Both the position numbers and the translations under genes were made by a program. Source: Crocinitomicaceae bacterium (GTDB taxonomy: Bacteria; Bacteroidota; Bacteroidia; Flavobacteriales_D; Parvicellaceae). Taken from it: a DNA stretch of 50,152 nucleotides. The stretch covers positions 1 through 50,152 of the forward strand of contig JABJPZ010000237.1 in NCBI GenBank assembly GCA_018663635.1, written 5' to 3'. Below, piece after piece: positions 20,315-29,417 of this stretch (within the stretch, counting starts at the first letter, position 1; every line of letters begins with the position of its first letter). The notes beneath the pieces were generated by a model. It made no database searches, was not told where the DNA came from, and saw only the letters and a list, made by a program, of their open reading frames with translations.

Positions 20315-21061
20315 TTAAGTTAGCATTCCGCCACATACATTAACAACTTGGCCAGTGACATAAGCCGACAGATCTGAGGCTAAAAACAAAGCCATATTTG
20401 CTACATCTTCAGGTGTTCCGCCTCTTTTCAAAGGAATCGCGTCTCTCCACTCTTGAACAACTTTTTCATCTAATGCACCTGTCATTTCGGTTTCAATAAA
20501 GCCTGGTGCAATGGCATTACATCGGATATTTCTAGAACCCAATTCCTGCGCTACTGACTTCGTAAAACCGTTGATACCAGCCTTAGACGCAGCATAATTA
20601 GCCTGTCCTGCATTGCCCTTAACACCAACCACAGAACTAATATTAACAATTGAACCTTTCCGTTGCTTCAACATGGTTCTTTGAACCGCCTTAGTCATAT
20701 TGAATACCGACTTTAAATTGGTATTGATAACTTCATCCCAATTTTCTTCTGTCATTCGCATTAATAAACCGTCTCGCGTGATTCCAGCATTGTTAATAAC
20801 CACATCGATTGTCTCAAATTTATCCAGCGCCAAAGCAACAAGTTCTTCACACGCATGATAATCCGCAGCATTTGATTTTACAGCAATGGCTTCCACTCCT
20901 CTACCCTTTAAGTCCTTTTCAATTGCTTTTGCTTTTTCTTCTGACGATGCATAGGTGAAAATTACGTTGGCACCAGAGTCTGCAAACAATTCAGCGATTC
21001 CTTTACCTATACCTCTTGTTGCACCCGTTATTATTACCGTTTTATCCTGTAAAATCTTCAT
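20315..21061 (-). CDS. fabG: 3-oxoacyl-[acyl-carrier-protein] reductase
   Basis: TGATRGIGKGIA, NNAGITRDGLLMRM, SSVVGVKGNAGQANYAASKAG, VTGQVVNVCGGM. Confidence 0.95.
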   Translation of the reverse strand: MKILQDKTVIITGATRGIGKGIAELFADSGANVIFTYASSEEKAKAIEKDLKGRGVEAIAVKSNAADYHACEELVALALDKFETIDVVINNAGITRDGLLMRMTEENWDEVINTNLKSVFNMTKAVQRTMLKQRKGSIVNISSVVGVKGNAGQANYAASKAGINGFTKSVAQELGSRNIRCNAIAPGFIETEMTGALDEKVVQEWRDAIPLKRGGTPEDVANMALFLASDLSAYVTGQVVNVCGGMLT

Positions 21062-21129
21062 TTCGTTTAATTGTTTTCTTTTTATGCATTATTATTCCAT
21101 AATTTCGCCGAATGGAAACGCCAAATATA

Positions 21130-21861
21130 ATGAGAAAAACGATTCTTACTCTTACAACTTTTGCTATTATCAATACTTCTTTTGCACAGAATTGGCTAGA
21201 TATTGGAATAAAAGGTGGCTATGGACTCTCATTATTGTACAATCAAAATATTTTTGATGACTCTGGATTTAATCATCAATTATCCGGGGCCTATTCATTT
21301 GGTGGAAAAATCGGTCTGAATTTTGGAGAAAACCACGAGGTAACTGTGGATATACTTAGCAGTAGTTTCAAACAAAAATTTAAATTCAACATCACGGATT
21401 CTCTCAGTGGCGGCAGTCCAACTTACAATTCACAGATTAATTACCAAGCATTGGATATTTTGTTGATGTATCGCAGCAATAATGAAGGCAGGTATTTTGA
21501 AATTGGACCGTATATGTCATTAATCAAAGAGGCTCAACACACCAATGAATATCTTGACATTGTAAATGAAACCGTTACCAACAATTGGAATAAAAATGGT
21601 TATGGAGTTGCGATGGGCTTCGGTGCTTATCTTATCGGTTCTGAAAATTTCGGGGTTACTTTTGGTGCAAGATTTAATTACATGATATCAGATGCAATAA
21701 GCACATTGGGCCAATCTAATAATTTTCCGGCAAACAAAAATTATGATAGCTACAAAGCCTCTCACCCTTTCAGCGCAATGATTGTAATGGAGATGAATTA
21801 TGATCTTGGATATTTAGCCAGTGCAAAGTGCTCTAAAAGAAGAAAGATTATTTTGTTTTAG
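21130..21861 (+). CDS. Outer-membrane beta-barrel/porin-family protein
   Basis: Signal peptide (MRKTILTLTTFAIINTSFAQ), alternating amphipathic strands, C-terminal aromatic residue (RRKIILF). Confidence 0.65.
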   Translation: MRKTILTLTTFAIINTSFAQNWLDIGIKGGYGLSLLYNQNIFDDSGFNHQLSGAYSFGGKIGLNFGENHEVTVDILSSSFKQKFKFNITDSLSGGSPTYNSQINYQALDILLMYRSNNEGRYFEIGPYMSLIKEAQHTNEYLDIVNETVTNNWNKNGYGVAMGFGAYLIGSENFGVTFGARFNYMISDAISTLGQSNNFPANKNYDSYKASHPFSAMIVMEMNYDLGYLASAKCSKRRKIILF

Positions 21862-22101
21862 TGCTTGCTGTTCAAGTCTTAGACCAATCATTTCATCAGG
21901 ACTAACTTTTCCGCTAGCAATTTCTTCTTACTTACACATTGAATGGAGTAAATTCCTGCAGGGTTTTAGACATGTTAAATTGAGCGAATCCAAGAGCATC
22001 TAACGGATATTTTTCTATGATTTTACCGAAATATCAGTGAGGTATACTTCTTTTGCAATTTGAATTACTTGTACAGTTAGTCGCCACGCAATCGGTTTGG
22101 G
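21840..22101 (-). pseudogene. Degraded coding remnant of unknown family, several frameshifts
   Basis: On the minus strand, three coding-like peptides lie collinearly in different frames: PKPIAWRLTVQVIQIAKEVYLTDISVKS* (22101-22015), YFGKIIEKYPLDALGFAQFNMSKTLQEFTPFNV* (ending at 21932) and EEIASGKVSPDEMIGLRLEQQALKQNN (from 21927 downward). No intact ORF explains the region. Confidence 0.4.
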
Positions 22102-22284
22102 TCAAGCTTCACAAGGCGGAAACTTGCAGAAATGCAGCTGGCTAAGCCTATTTTTTAGATCTAAACTCAAAATCGGGCTAAACGGAAGCAACATTTTTTT
22201 TCCTCTGGATGGCCACTAAATTAAAGCGCAATTAAACCTTTTACTTAAAGAGAAGTCTACTTAGTATAAATCAAAACAACAATT

Positions 22285-22686
22285 ATGAGATCATTTATCA
22301 CATTATTTCTTGCCTTGGCTACCATTATATCCACGATGTCTTTTTCAAAAAATATTAATTCAGGTGGAGAATGGCAGCGACTTGGAACTAGAATTGTAAA
22401 TATGCAAGCAGACCATGATGAGCTTCCAGTAACCGCGTTCAAAGGAGCCTTCACGAAGCTTAAGCTTCGTGTAAAAGGAGCTCCTATTTTCGTCAAAAAC
22501 ATACGTGTCATTTTTGGAAATGGACAAGACTTAAACCTTAAGGTGGGACATAAATTTACACCGGGATCAGAAAGAATTCTTGACTTACCAGGCAATAAAA
22601 GAATAATTAAGAAAATTAATTTCAACTATAAAACAGTTACTACAAGCAAAGGCAGAGCTGAAGTAGTGGTTTGGGGCAAACGGTAA
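22285..22686 (+). CDS. Small secreted DUF2541-like protein
   Basis: Signal peptide; WQRLGTRIVNMQADHDELPVTAFKGAFTKLKLRVKGAPIFVKNIRVIFGNG. Confidence 0.65.
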   Translation: MRSFITLFLALATIISTMSFSKNINSGGEWQRLGTRIVNMQADHDELPVTAFKGAFTKLKLRVKGAPIFVKNIRVIFGNGQDLNLKVGHKFTPGSERILDLPGNKRIIKKINFNYKTVTTSKGRAEVVVWGKR

Positions 22687-22737
22687 AATAGCCATGCATT
22701 AGCATGCTTTCTTGCATTCGTTCAATATTTATTGATT

Positions 22738-23835
22738 TTATTGGTCTTGCTTTCCTGAACAAGTCGAAAAGCGCATCCATATTGGACGATGATCGCTGTA
22801 TTTATACTTAAGCTCCTTTGGTGTGAGCTTTTCTAAGTCTTCGATATAAAAATTGCCATTGGGTTCATCATAAACCATAACGCCATAATCCACATTCCAT
22901 TGACAATTCTCTAACTCGAATTCTTCAAAAACATCTGAGGTAATCCAAAAGGTGTCATAGACCATTGTATTATCAGATACTGTAGTTGAATGCAACTGTG
23001 GATCCTCAATGTAAGGGTTGTCATGCACCTCGCGCAATTGAACTAATGTAGAATCAAAAGATTCAATGTGTGGTGATCTAAATAATTCGAAATCGTAAGC
23101 TATCTGTTGTATTCCATATTCCTTTCGATCAGTATTAAAATGACCACCTCCAAATCGATTAAAATCTCCAAGCACAATTACGTCCGGATCTACCGAATAT
23201 TCCAGTGGTTGGTGCAAGATCGCATTTAGCTCTTTGTAATCAGCTTGCCGCCTAAAATAGTCAGAATCGTTCCAAGCGAAATGACAGCTTATCAAGGTGA
23301 AATCAAAATCTCCCGACAACCAATGTGTTTGAACGTATTTTCTATTCCTAGGTTCAGAACAAGCAATCAATGCCGAATTTTTACCTTCTATTTTCCTTAG
23401 ATCAACCTTTAAAGAATCATAAATAAAAGCCATTGACTCCATGCGCATTCCTTTTCCAATCCTTTCTGAAGTAAACCATTTATATCCTTTCAATGAAATA
23501 CGGTTAAGAGAAGTCGTCAGGTCAGCAACGGCAGAATCTCCTCTAACTCCATCCACAACTTCCTGAAGCACGATTATGCTAAAATTTCCTCGTGAAAGTA
23601 AAGAAGCACAATTCGTAATTCTATCTGGAGTGCGATAGCTGGATTCAGACCGAACGTATCGCGCATCTTTATGTTGAATGCTAATCTCTTTGTATTTGTG
23701 ATCTACTCCTCCTAAAAGGTATACGTTAAAGCTGCATATGTTGATAGAACAACTGTCTTCAACTAATAATTGAGCTTGTGAGTTAAAGCTAATGGATAAG
23801 ATTAAAATCAATATGCTCCACTTAGCATTCATCAA
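22738..23835 (-). CDS. Secreted endonuclease/exonuclease/phosphatase-family protein
   Basis: INICSFNVYLLGG, VLQEVVDG, PDVIVLGDFNRFGGG and a C-terminal SDHRPIWMRF. Confidence 0.85.
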   Translation of the reverse strand: MMNAKWSILILILSISFNSQAQLLVEDSCSINICSFNVYLLGGVDHKYKEISIQHKDARYVRSESSYRTPDRITNCASLLSRGNFSIIVLQEVVDGVRGDSAVADLTTSLNRISLKGYKWFTSERIGKGMRMESMAFIYDSLKVDLRKIEGKNSALIACSEPRNRKYVQTHWLSGDFDFTLISCHFAWNDSDYFRRQADYKELNAILHQPLEYSVDPDVIVLGDFNRFGGGHFNTDRKEYGIQQIAYDFELFRSPHIESFDSTLVQLREVHDNPYIEDPQLHSTTVSDNTMVYDTFWITSDVFEEFELENCQWNVDYGVMVYDEPNGNFYIEDLEKLTPKELKYKYSDHRPIWMRFSTCSGKQDQ

Positions 23836-25238
23836 ACGCCTATTGTAGATTTACATGCTTCTAAAATTCGAAGTGCTCCAGCTAAATCCGTACTCTCTGC
23901 ATAGCACCTTAATACGGGCTCAGTTCCAGAAGGCCGAATCATCATCCATTGATCATCCCCTAGAAAAAACTTGTAACCATCAGTTGTATCTACTTTTTCC
24001 ACTTTATAAGGTCCGAATTGGGTATAATGACCGTTTTTACAATTTTCAACAATTTCTTGCTTTAAAGTTTCATCAAGATGAAGGTCATCACGCCAATATT
24101 TAAACTCCCCAACTAAATCATAAATTTCCTGGATTAAATTCTCCAAAGATTTGCCAGACTTAGCCATATACTCCCATATAACTAGCCCCATCCATATACC
24201 ATCTCGCTCAGGGATATGGCCTTTTATCGCGATTCCTCCAGACTCTTCTCCACCTATCAACACATCCTCAGAAATCATTTGTTTGGCAATGTATTTAAAT
24301 CCTATTTTAACCGTATCATGCTCAAGACCCCATTGTTCTGCTAATTTAGTAACGCGTGGAGTAGTTGACGCTGCAACGCATACTTTACCCGTCATTCCTT
24401 TGTGTTTGTACAAATAATTTAGCAACAGCAAAATAATATGATGAGAATCTACAAACTCCCCGAGACTATTATACAATCCTATTCGGTCTGCATCTCCATC
24501 TGTAGCTAATCCGCAGGCTATGTCTCCTCGCACTTTAATTAATTCAGAAAATTCAGTTAAATTTTTATGAATTGGTTCTGGAGCCTGCCCCATAAAAGAT
24601 GGATTATGCTCACAATGCAAAAACGTCATTTCTGGAAAAATTCGTTTCAATACGTTTTGACCAGAACCATACATGGCATCATAAGCAAAATTTAATCCTG
24701 AGTTTCTAATTGCATCCAAATCAAAATTAGCTTCTATTGCAGAAACATACATAGTTTCCAAATCAATAATTTCGATGCTTCCAGTTTGAACCATTCCATT
24801 AAAACTCATCGAATCCAAATCTACCTTGTGTTCAGCAGGAATAATCGCTTCCACTTCTTTAACATATTCTTCAATTAGTGGTCCACCATGATGGCTTTTG
24901 AGTTTATACCCATTATAGTCAGGCGGATTATGACTTGCTGTTAAAACAACCCCCATAGATGCGTTAAAATGTTTAGTCCCATAACTTACCATAGGTGTAG
25001 AAACAAATCCCCTAGACATTTTAACATTAACACCATGAACTACAAATACTTTTGCAGCTACTTCAGCAAACATTTCCCCGCCGAATCTACAATCGTAACC
25101 TAAAACAATTGAAGGAGAATCAAAATTCTGTTTCACCCATAATGCAGTTGCCACAGCCACTCTTGCAACATTATCTACTGTATATTCCTTAGCAATTATT
25201 GCTCTCCAACCATCAGTTCCAAACTTAATCTCAACCAT
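23832..25238 (-). CDS. Phosphoglucomutase/phosphomannomutase family protein
   Basis: FGTDGWRAIIAKEYT, catalytic TASHNPPDYNGYKLK, metal site DGDADRIGLY, GGEESGGIAIKGHIPERDG, phosphate-binding RPSGTEPVLRCYAES. Confidence 0.93.
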   Translation of the reverse strand: MVEIKFGTDGWRAIIAKEYTVDNVARVAVATALWVKQNFDSPSIVLGYDCRFGGEMFAEVAAKVFVVHGVNVKMSRGFVSTPMVSYGTKHFNASMGVVLTASHNPPDYNGYKLKSHHGGPLIEEYVKEVEAIIPAEHKVDLDSMSFNGMVQTGSIEIIDLETMYVSAIEANFDLDAIRNSGLNFAYDAMYGSGQNVLKRIFPEMTFLHCEHNPSFMGQAPEPIHKNLTEFSELIKVRGDIACGLATDGDADRIGLYNSLGEFVDSHHIILLLLNYLYKHKGMTGKVCVAASTTPRVTKLAEQWGLEHDTVKIGFKYIAKQMISEDVLIGGEESGGIAIKGHIPERDGIWMGLVIWEYMAKSGKSLENLIQEIYDLVGEFKYWRDDLHLDETLKQEIVENCKNGHYTQFGPYKVEKVDTTDGYKFFLGDDQWMMIRPSGTEPVLRCYAESTDLAGALRILEACKSTIGV

Positions 25239-25358
25239 CTAGTGTATTTATAATTTCTGTTTAAAGCGCCGAAATTAAGGATTTTTCGTATTCATTTTTA
25301 GTCTTAAACAAGGTATTGTAAAGAAAAGAAAAAACTAAAGTAGATATTGAATTGAAAG

Positions 25359-26171
25359 TTAATTCAAAATAAACTTAACTGTTTGATCCAAAACTTCCGT
25401 TAAAGCTTCTGGCAATTCAGTCTCTGGCCAAGGTTCTGAAGCCCCGAAGGTATGTCCTGCACCATGAACCAATTGCAGTCTAGAAGTAGTACCCCATTTT
25501 TTTAAATTAAAGGCCTCATTTACATTAACAGCTTCGTCCTCTGAACCGTGAATAATTAAGTACGGTACGGTCAAACTGCTGACTGATTTTTGAATACTCA
25601 ACCTGTTCCTGCTTTTATCAAAATCTTCGTAAAATTGCCAAAAATGAGGCATTTCTTGCCCAGTTCTTCCATTTTTAACGTAAAAAACACCATTTTCTTT
25701 CCATTTCGACAAATACTTACCTTTTGGGAATCGAGTTGAAAAGTCAGAAACGCCCGCCCATGAAACCACTTTTGATATTCGGTTATCTCCTGCCCCAACT
25801 ATGGTAACGATTCCTCCGCCTCTACTATGGCCAATAAGAGTCAAAGAAGAAAATCCATATTCTTGCTCTATAACATCGATTACGTCATTTAAATCTTGGA
25901 TTTCTTTTGAATAATTGTTTTCACCAAAGGCCTTAAGATCCGGAAAATCTATTGGATTGGAGAGCGTTCCACCATTACACGAGAAATTAAATTTTACAAT
26001 ACAAATATTGCGATTCGCTAAATAATCTGCCATTAAATTCCAACAGCCCCAGTCTTTAAATCCCTTGTAACCGTGGCAAAAAATTACTGTATGTCCCCCA
26101 ACTGGCCCCCTTATATCCAGCAAGATAGAACGACTGCTTTCGCGATCAATTATTAAATCTTCTGAATTCAT
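25359..26171 (-). CDS. Alpha/beta hydrolase (dienelactone hydrolase/BAAT-like)
   Basis: VIFCHGYKGFKDWG, nucleophile elbow GHSRGGG, IHGSEDEAV and a C-terminal GAGHTFG. Confidence 0.88.
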   Translation of the reverse strand: MNSEDLIIDRESSRSILLDIRGPVGGHTVIFCHGYKGFKDWGCWNLMADYLANRNICIVKFNFSCNGGTLSNPIDFPDLKAFGENNYSKEIQDLNDVIDVIEQEYGFSSLTLIGHSRGGGIVTIVGAGDNRISKVVSWAGVSDFSTRFPKGKYLSKWKENGVFYVKNGRTGQEMPHFWQFYEDFDKSRNRLSIQKSVSSLTVPYLIIHGSEDEAVNVNEAFNLKKWGTTSRLQLVHGAGHTFGASEPWPETELPEALTEVLDQTVKFILN

Positions 26172-26212
26172 CGTGCAATATAATAGATATCATAGTAAAG
26201 ATTGGTTGAGTT

Positions 26213-26848
26213 TTGATTAATTTCACCAATGAAAAAATATCCAAGTTGAAAGAAAAAATAAAATCCATCATTCAAAAACAAGTAGATGCCATAAACAAAA
26301 TGCCTATTGATGGAATTTCACAAATTGCTATTGAAATGATTCATAAGGCAGTTCACGTTAATGGCGGTAAGCTGGTAGTGAGCGGTATGGGAAAGGCTGG
26401 CCAAATTGGGTTAAATATTGCTACTACATTCAGTTCGACCGGTACACCTTCCATTTTTCTTCACCCCTCAGAAGCACAACATGGAGATCTGGGCTTATTA
26501 CAAGAAAATGATTTGCTTTTTGTGATTTCGAATTCAGGAAAGACTCGGGAACTTATTGAATTAACTCAATTAGCAAAAGGCCTTCATCCAAAAGTAAAAG
26601 TCATTTGCTTATCTGGCAAAACAGAAAGTAATTTGTCTAAGAGGGCTGATCTGACGATATCGACAGGAAATCCAAAAGAGGTCTGTCCTTTAGGATTAAC
26701 CCCAACTACTTCAACCACTTGTATGACAATAGTTGGTGATGTTTTAGTAGTTCTGATGATGGAAAAAATAAAATTCACAAAAGAAGATTACGCCAAAAGA
26801 CACCACAGTGGATACCTTGGAGAAAAAGCAAGAAATGAAAATAGATAG
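26213..26848 (+). CDS. kdsD: SIS-domain D-arabinose 5-phosphate isomerase-like protein, no CBS domains (TTG start)
   Basis: VVSGMGKAGQIGLNIATTFSSTGTPSIFLHPSEAQHGDLG, ISNSGKTRE, HHSGYLG. Ends after 211 aa without a CBS pair; located directly upstream of kdsA. Confidence 0.8.
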   Translation: MINFTNEKISKLKEKIKSIIQKQVDAINKMPIDGISQIAIEMIHKAVHVNGGKLVVSGMGKAGQIGLNIATTFSSTGTPSIFLHPSEAQHGDLGLLQENDLLFVISNSGKTRELIELTQLAKGLHPKVKVICLSGKTESNLSKRADLTISTGNPKEVCPLGLTPTTSTTCMTIVGDVLVVLMMEKIKFTKEDYAKRHHSGYLGEKARNENR

Positions 26849-27620
26849 CCCCTTTTTTTTAATCGCAGGCCCTTGTGCCATTGAAGATGAATCGACAGCT
26901 TTTGAAATAGCAACACATGCAAAATCGATCTGTGAGAAATACGGCATTAAACTCATTTTTAAAGGAAGCTACAAGAAAGCCAATCGAAGTAAATTATCCA
27001 GCTTCACAGGTATTGGAGACGAAAAAGCGTTAAGAATCTTAAGTAATATCGGCAAAGAGCTGAATTTGGAAACAATTACTGACGTGCATGAAAGCCATGA
27101 GCCAGAAATGGTTGCAAAGTATGTCACACACATCCAAATACCTGCTTTTTTATGCCGCCAAACTGACCTACTAATTGCAGCTGGAAATACAGGATGTACC
27201 GTGAATTTAAAAAAGGGACAATTCATTTCACCTGAAGCAATCTCTTTTGGTTTAGAAAAAATTAAATCAACCGGAAATAATAATGTCTGGCTTTGTGAAA
27301 GAGGAACCACATTTGGATATTCAGATCTGGTAGTAGATGCGACGTCTATAGCCAGAATGAATGAATTTGGACATCCAGTTGTTATGGACTGCACACATGC
27401 TGTCCAAAAACCAAACACTTCAAGTGGGGTTACTGGAGGAGATCCAGAGATGATTTCGACATTAGCACTTCATGCAATGGCAACAGGAGCAGCTGGTTTA
27501 TTCATGGAAATTCACCCCGATCCTAAATCCGCTTTGAGCGACCCAATGACCATGCTACAAATGGACCGACTCGAAGATATTATTACAAAATGTATCAAAG
27601 TTAAACAAGCGGTTTCATGA
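26835..27620 (+). CDS. kdsA: 3-deoxy-8-phosphooctulonate synthase
   Basis: LIAGPCAIEDE, FKGSYKKANRSKLSSFTGIGDE, IPAFLCRQTDLLIAAG, CERGTTFGYSDLVVD, MEIHPDPKSALSD. Confidence 0.95.
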   Translation: MKIDSPFFLIAGPCAIEDESTAFEIATHAKSICEKYGIKLIFKGSYKKANRSKLSSFTGIGDEKALRILSNIGKELNLETITDVHESHEPEMVAKYVTHIQIPAFLCRQTDLLIAAGNTGCTVNLKKGQFISPEAISFGLEKIKSTGNNNVWLCERGTTFGYSDLVVDATSIARMNEFGHPVVMDCTHAVQKPNTSSGVTGGDPEMISTLALHAMATGAAGLFMEIHPDPKSALSDPMTMLQMDRLEDIITKCIKVKQAVS

Positions 27621-28366
27621 AAGTACTTGGTATAATCCCTGCACGTTATGGTAGCGCTCGGTTCGAGGGTAAACCCCTTGCAGACATCTATGGAAAACCA
27701 ATGATTCAGCGAGTATATGAGCAAGCAATTAAAGCCATTGATATTGTTTATGTTGCTACTGATCATACGCAGATATACGATGTAGTTAAATCTTTTGGTG
27801 GAAATGTCGTTATGACAAATGCTGACCATGAAACAGGGACCAACAGATGTCTCGAAGCCTCAAACAAAATTCAAGAAAGTTTCAGCCACGATGTGGTAAT
27901 CAACATTCAAGGAGATGAACCTTTACTTGATCCTGACAATTTAAAGGCACTTATTCAAATTTTTGTTTCAGATCATTCCGTTGATTTTGGCACCCTAATA
28001 AAGAGTGTAGATCCAAATAAAGACAAACTGGAAGCAGGTGATGGCGTTTACGTGACCAAGACAGAAAACAATGAAGCCATCTTATTCAGCCGATCAATCA
28101 TTCCATTTGTGCGCGATTGCTCCAAAGAAAACTGGATAAAACAACATACTTTTTTCAAACACATAGGCGTTTATGCCTACACGGTTAGTGCGCTACAAAA
28201 ATTTGCTGTACTTCCTAAATCGAAATTAGAAATTGCCGAGAACTTAGAACAATTAAGGTGGTTAGAAAACGGTGGTAAAATCAAACTGGCGCTAGTTGTG
28301 GACAGGGGTATTGCAGTGGATACTCCAGAAGATTTAGAACGCGTTCTAAAAAGACTGAAAGAATGA
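27617..28366 (+). CDS. kdsB: 3-deoxy-manno-octulosonate cytidylyltransferase
   Basis: IIPARYGSARFEGKPLADIYGKPMIQRVYEQA, NIQGDEPLLDP, FFKHIGVYAYTVSAL. Confidence 0.95.
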   Translation: MKVLGIIPARYGSARFEGKPLADIYGKPMIQRVYEQAIKAIDIVYVATDHTQIYDVVKSFGGNVVMTNADHETGTNRCLEASNKIQESFSHDVVINIQGDEPLLDPDNLKALIQIFVSDHSVDFGTLIKSVDPNKDKLEAGDGVYVTKTENNEAILFSRSIIPFVRDCSKENWIKQHTFFKHIGVYAYTVSALQKFAVLPKSKLEIAENLEQLRWLENGGKIKLALVVDRGIAVDTPEDLERVLKRLKE

Positions 28367-29358
28367 TTCTGCATTTGGAAAATAAAACACCAAGTGTCTG
28401 TATTCGCGATCTTGAAAAAAATCATTTTGCTAAATTCATATTTCATCAAGATTACATCCAAGCTGTAACGTCAAAAAATACCGTGATAATTCCCGATTCA
28501 ATTGCCCCCTATGTTATCGACTCCTGGCCTTTTGACTCTGATTTTCAATTAGGCAACGTGGAGTATAAACCAAGGAGAACCGTTAAAATAGGCCATAAGC
28601 TGCTTGGTGGCAATACGAAAAACTTACACTTAATAGCCGGCCCATGTTCCGTAGAAAGCAAAGAACAAATTACAACAGTAGCAAAGGCGCTCATAAAAAA
28701 TGGCATCACATCAATTAGGGCAGGTTGCTTCAAGCCAAGGACAAGCCCCTACTCATTTATGGGACTCGGAGAAGAGGGTCTTCTTTTGTTAAATGATGTC
28801 CGTGAAGAATTCGGCCTTAACATTGTTACTGAAGCAAGAGATGCAACCAATATAGATTTGGTACTGAAATACGCGGATGTTGTTCAAATTGGAACAAAAT
28901 CAATGTATGACCATGGAATTCTATCAGCTTGTGGCGAATCAGATAAGACCATTATGTTAAAACGTGGTTTTGGTAGCACTTTGCAGGAATTTCTGCAAGC
29001 AGCGGAATTTATAATGAGTGCAGGAAATGAGAACGTTATTTTGTGTGAAAGAGGTATTCGAACATTCGAAAGTAAAACCAGATTCACTCTTGATCTTTGC
29101 GGAGTAGCCTTTTTAAAACATCATTGCAATCTTCCAGTTGTTGTTGATCCTAGCCATGCTCTTGGTCATAGCTATGGAATCATTGACTTATCCAAAGCTG
29201 CAACAGCCATGGAAGTGGACGGTTTACTAATTGAAACTCATCCATCTCCAAAAAAAGCCTTAAGTGATGCTAGCCAGCAAATTGACCTGAAAGAACTAGA
29301 ACAATTATGCTCCTCTGTTCAAAGTCTAGCTAAGAGCCTTTCATTGAATATAATTTAA
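28363..29358 (+). CDS. 3-deoxy-7-phosphoheptulonate (DAHP) synthase, KDO8PS-related type I with about 85-aa N-terminal extension
   Basis: LHLIAGPCSVESKEQ, RAGCFKPRTSPYSFMGLGEEGL, CERGIRTFESKTRFTLDL, VVVDPSHALGHSYGI, LLIETHPSPKKALSDASQQ. Confidence 0.88.
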   Translation: MILHLENKTPSVCIRDLEKNHFAKFIFHQDYIQAVTSKNTVIIPDSIAPYVIDSWPFDSDFQLGNVEYKPRRTVKIGHKLLGGNTKNLHLIAGPCSVESKEQITTVAKALIKNGITSIRAGCFKPRTSPYSFMGLGEEGLLLLNDVREEFGLNIVTEARDATNIDLVLKYADVVQIGTKSMYDHGILSACGESDKTIMLKRGFGSTLQEFLQAAEFIMSAGNENVILCERGIRTFESKTRFTLDLCGVAFLKHHCNLPVVVDPSHALGHSYGIIDLSKAATAMEVDGLLIETHPSPKKALSDASQQIDLKELEQLCSSVQSLAKSLSLNII

Positions 29359-29417
29359 TGCTGTTTTTTGGTTTATTAACAAGCATTTTTTGTAATTTAA
29401 ATTAAAGAAAATAAATT

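Noticed and set aside
21821-22003. 60-aa plus-strand ORF after the porin-like gene
   Set aside because: Its product looks non-biological, while the opposite strand gives three coherent peptides in shifted frames; treated as part of the minus-strand pseudogene instead.
22693-22706. CATGC-ATTA-GCATG hairpin downstream of the DUF2541-like gene
   Set aside because: Only a 5-bp stem with an interrupted T-tract; too weak to call as a terminator.
26969-27418. 149-aa minus-strand ORF opposite kdsA
   Set aside because: Fully contained within kdsA, whose plus-strand motifs are unambiguous.
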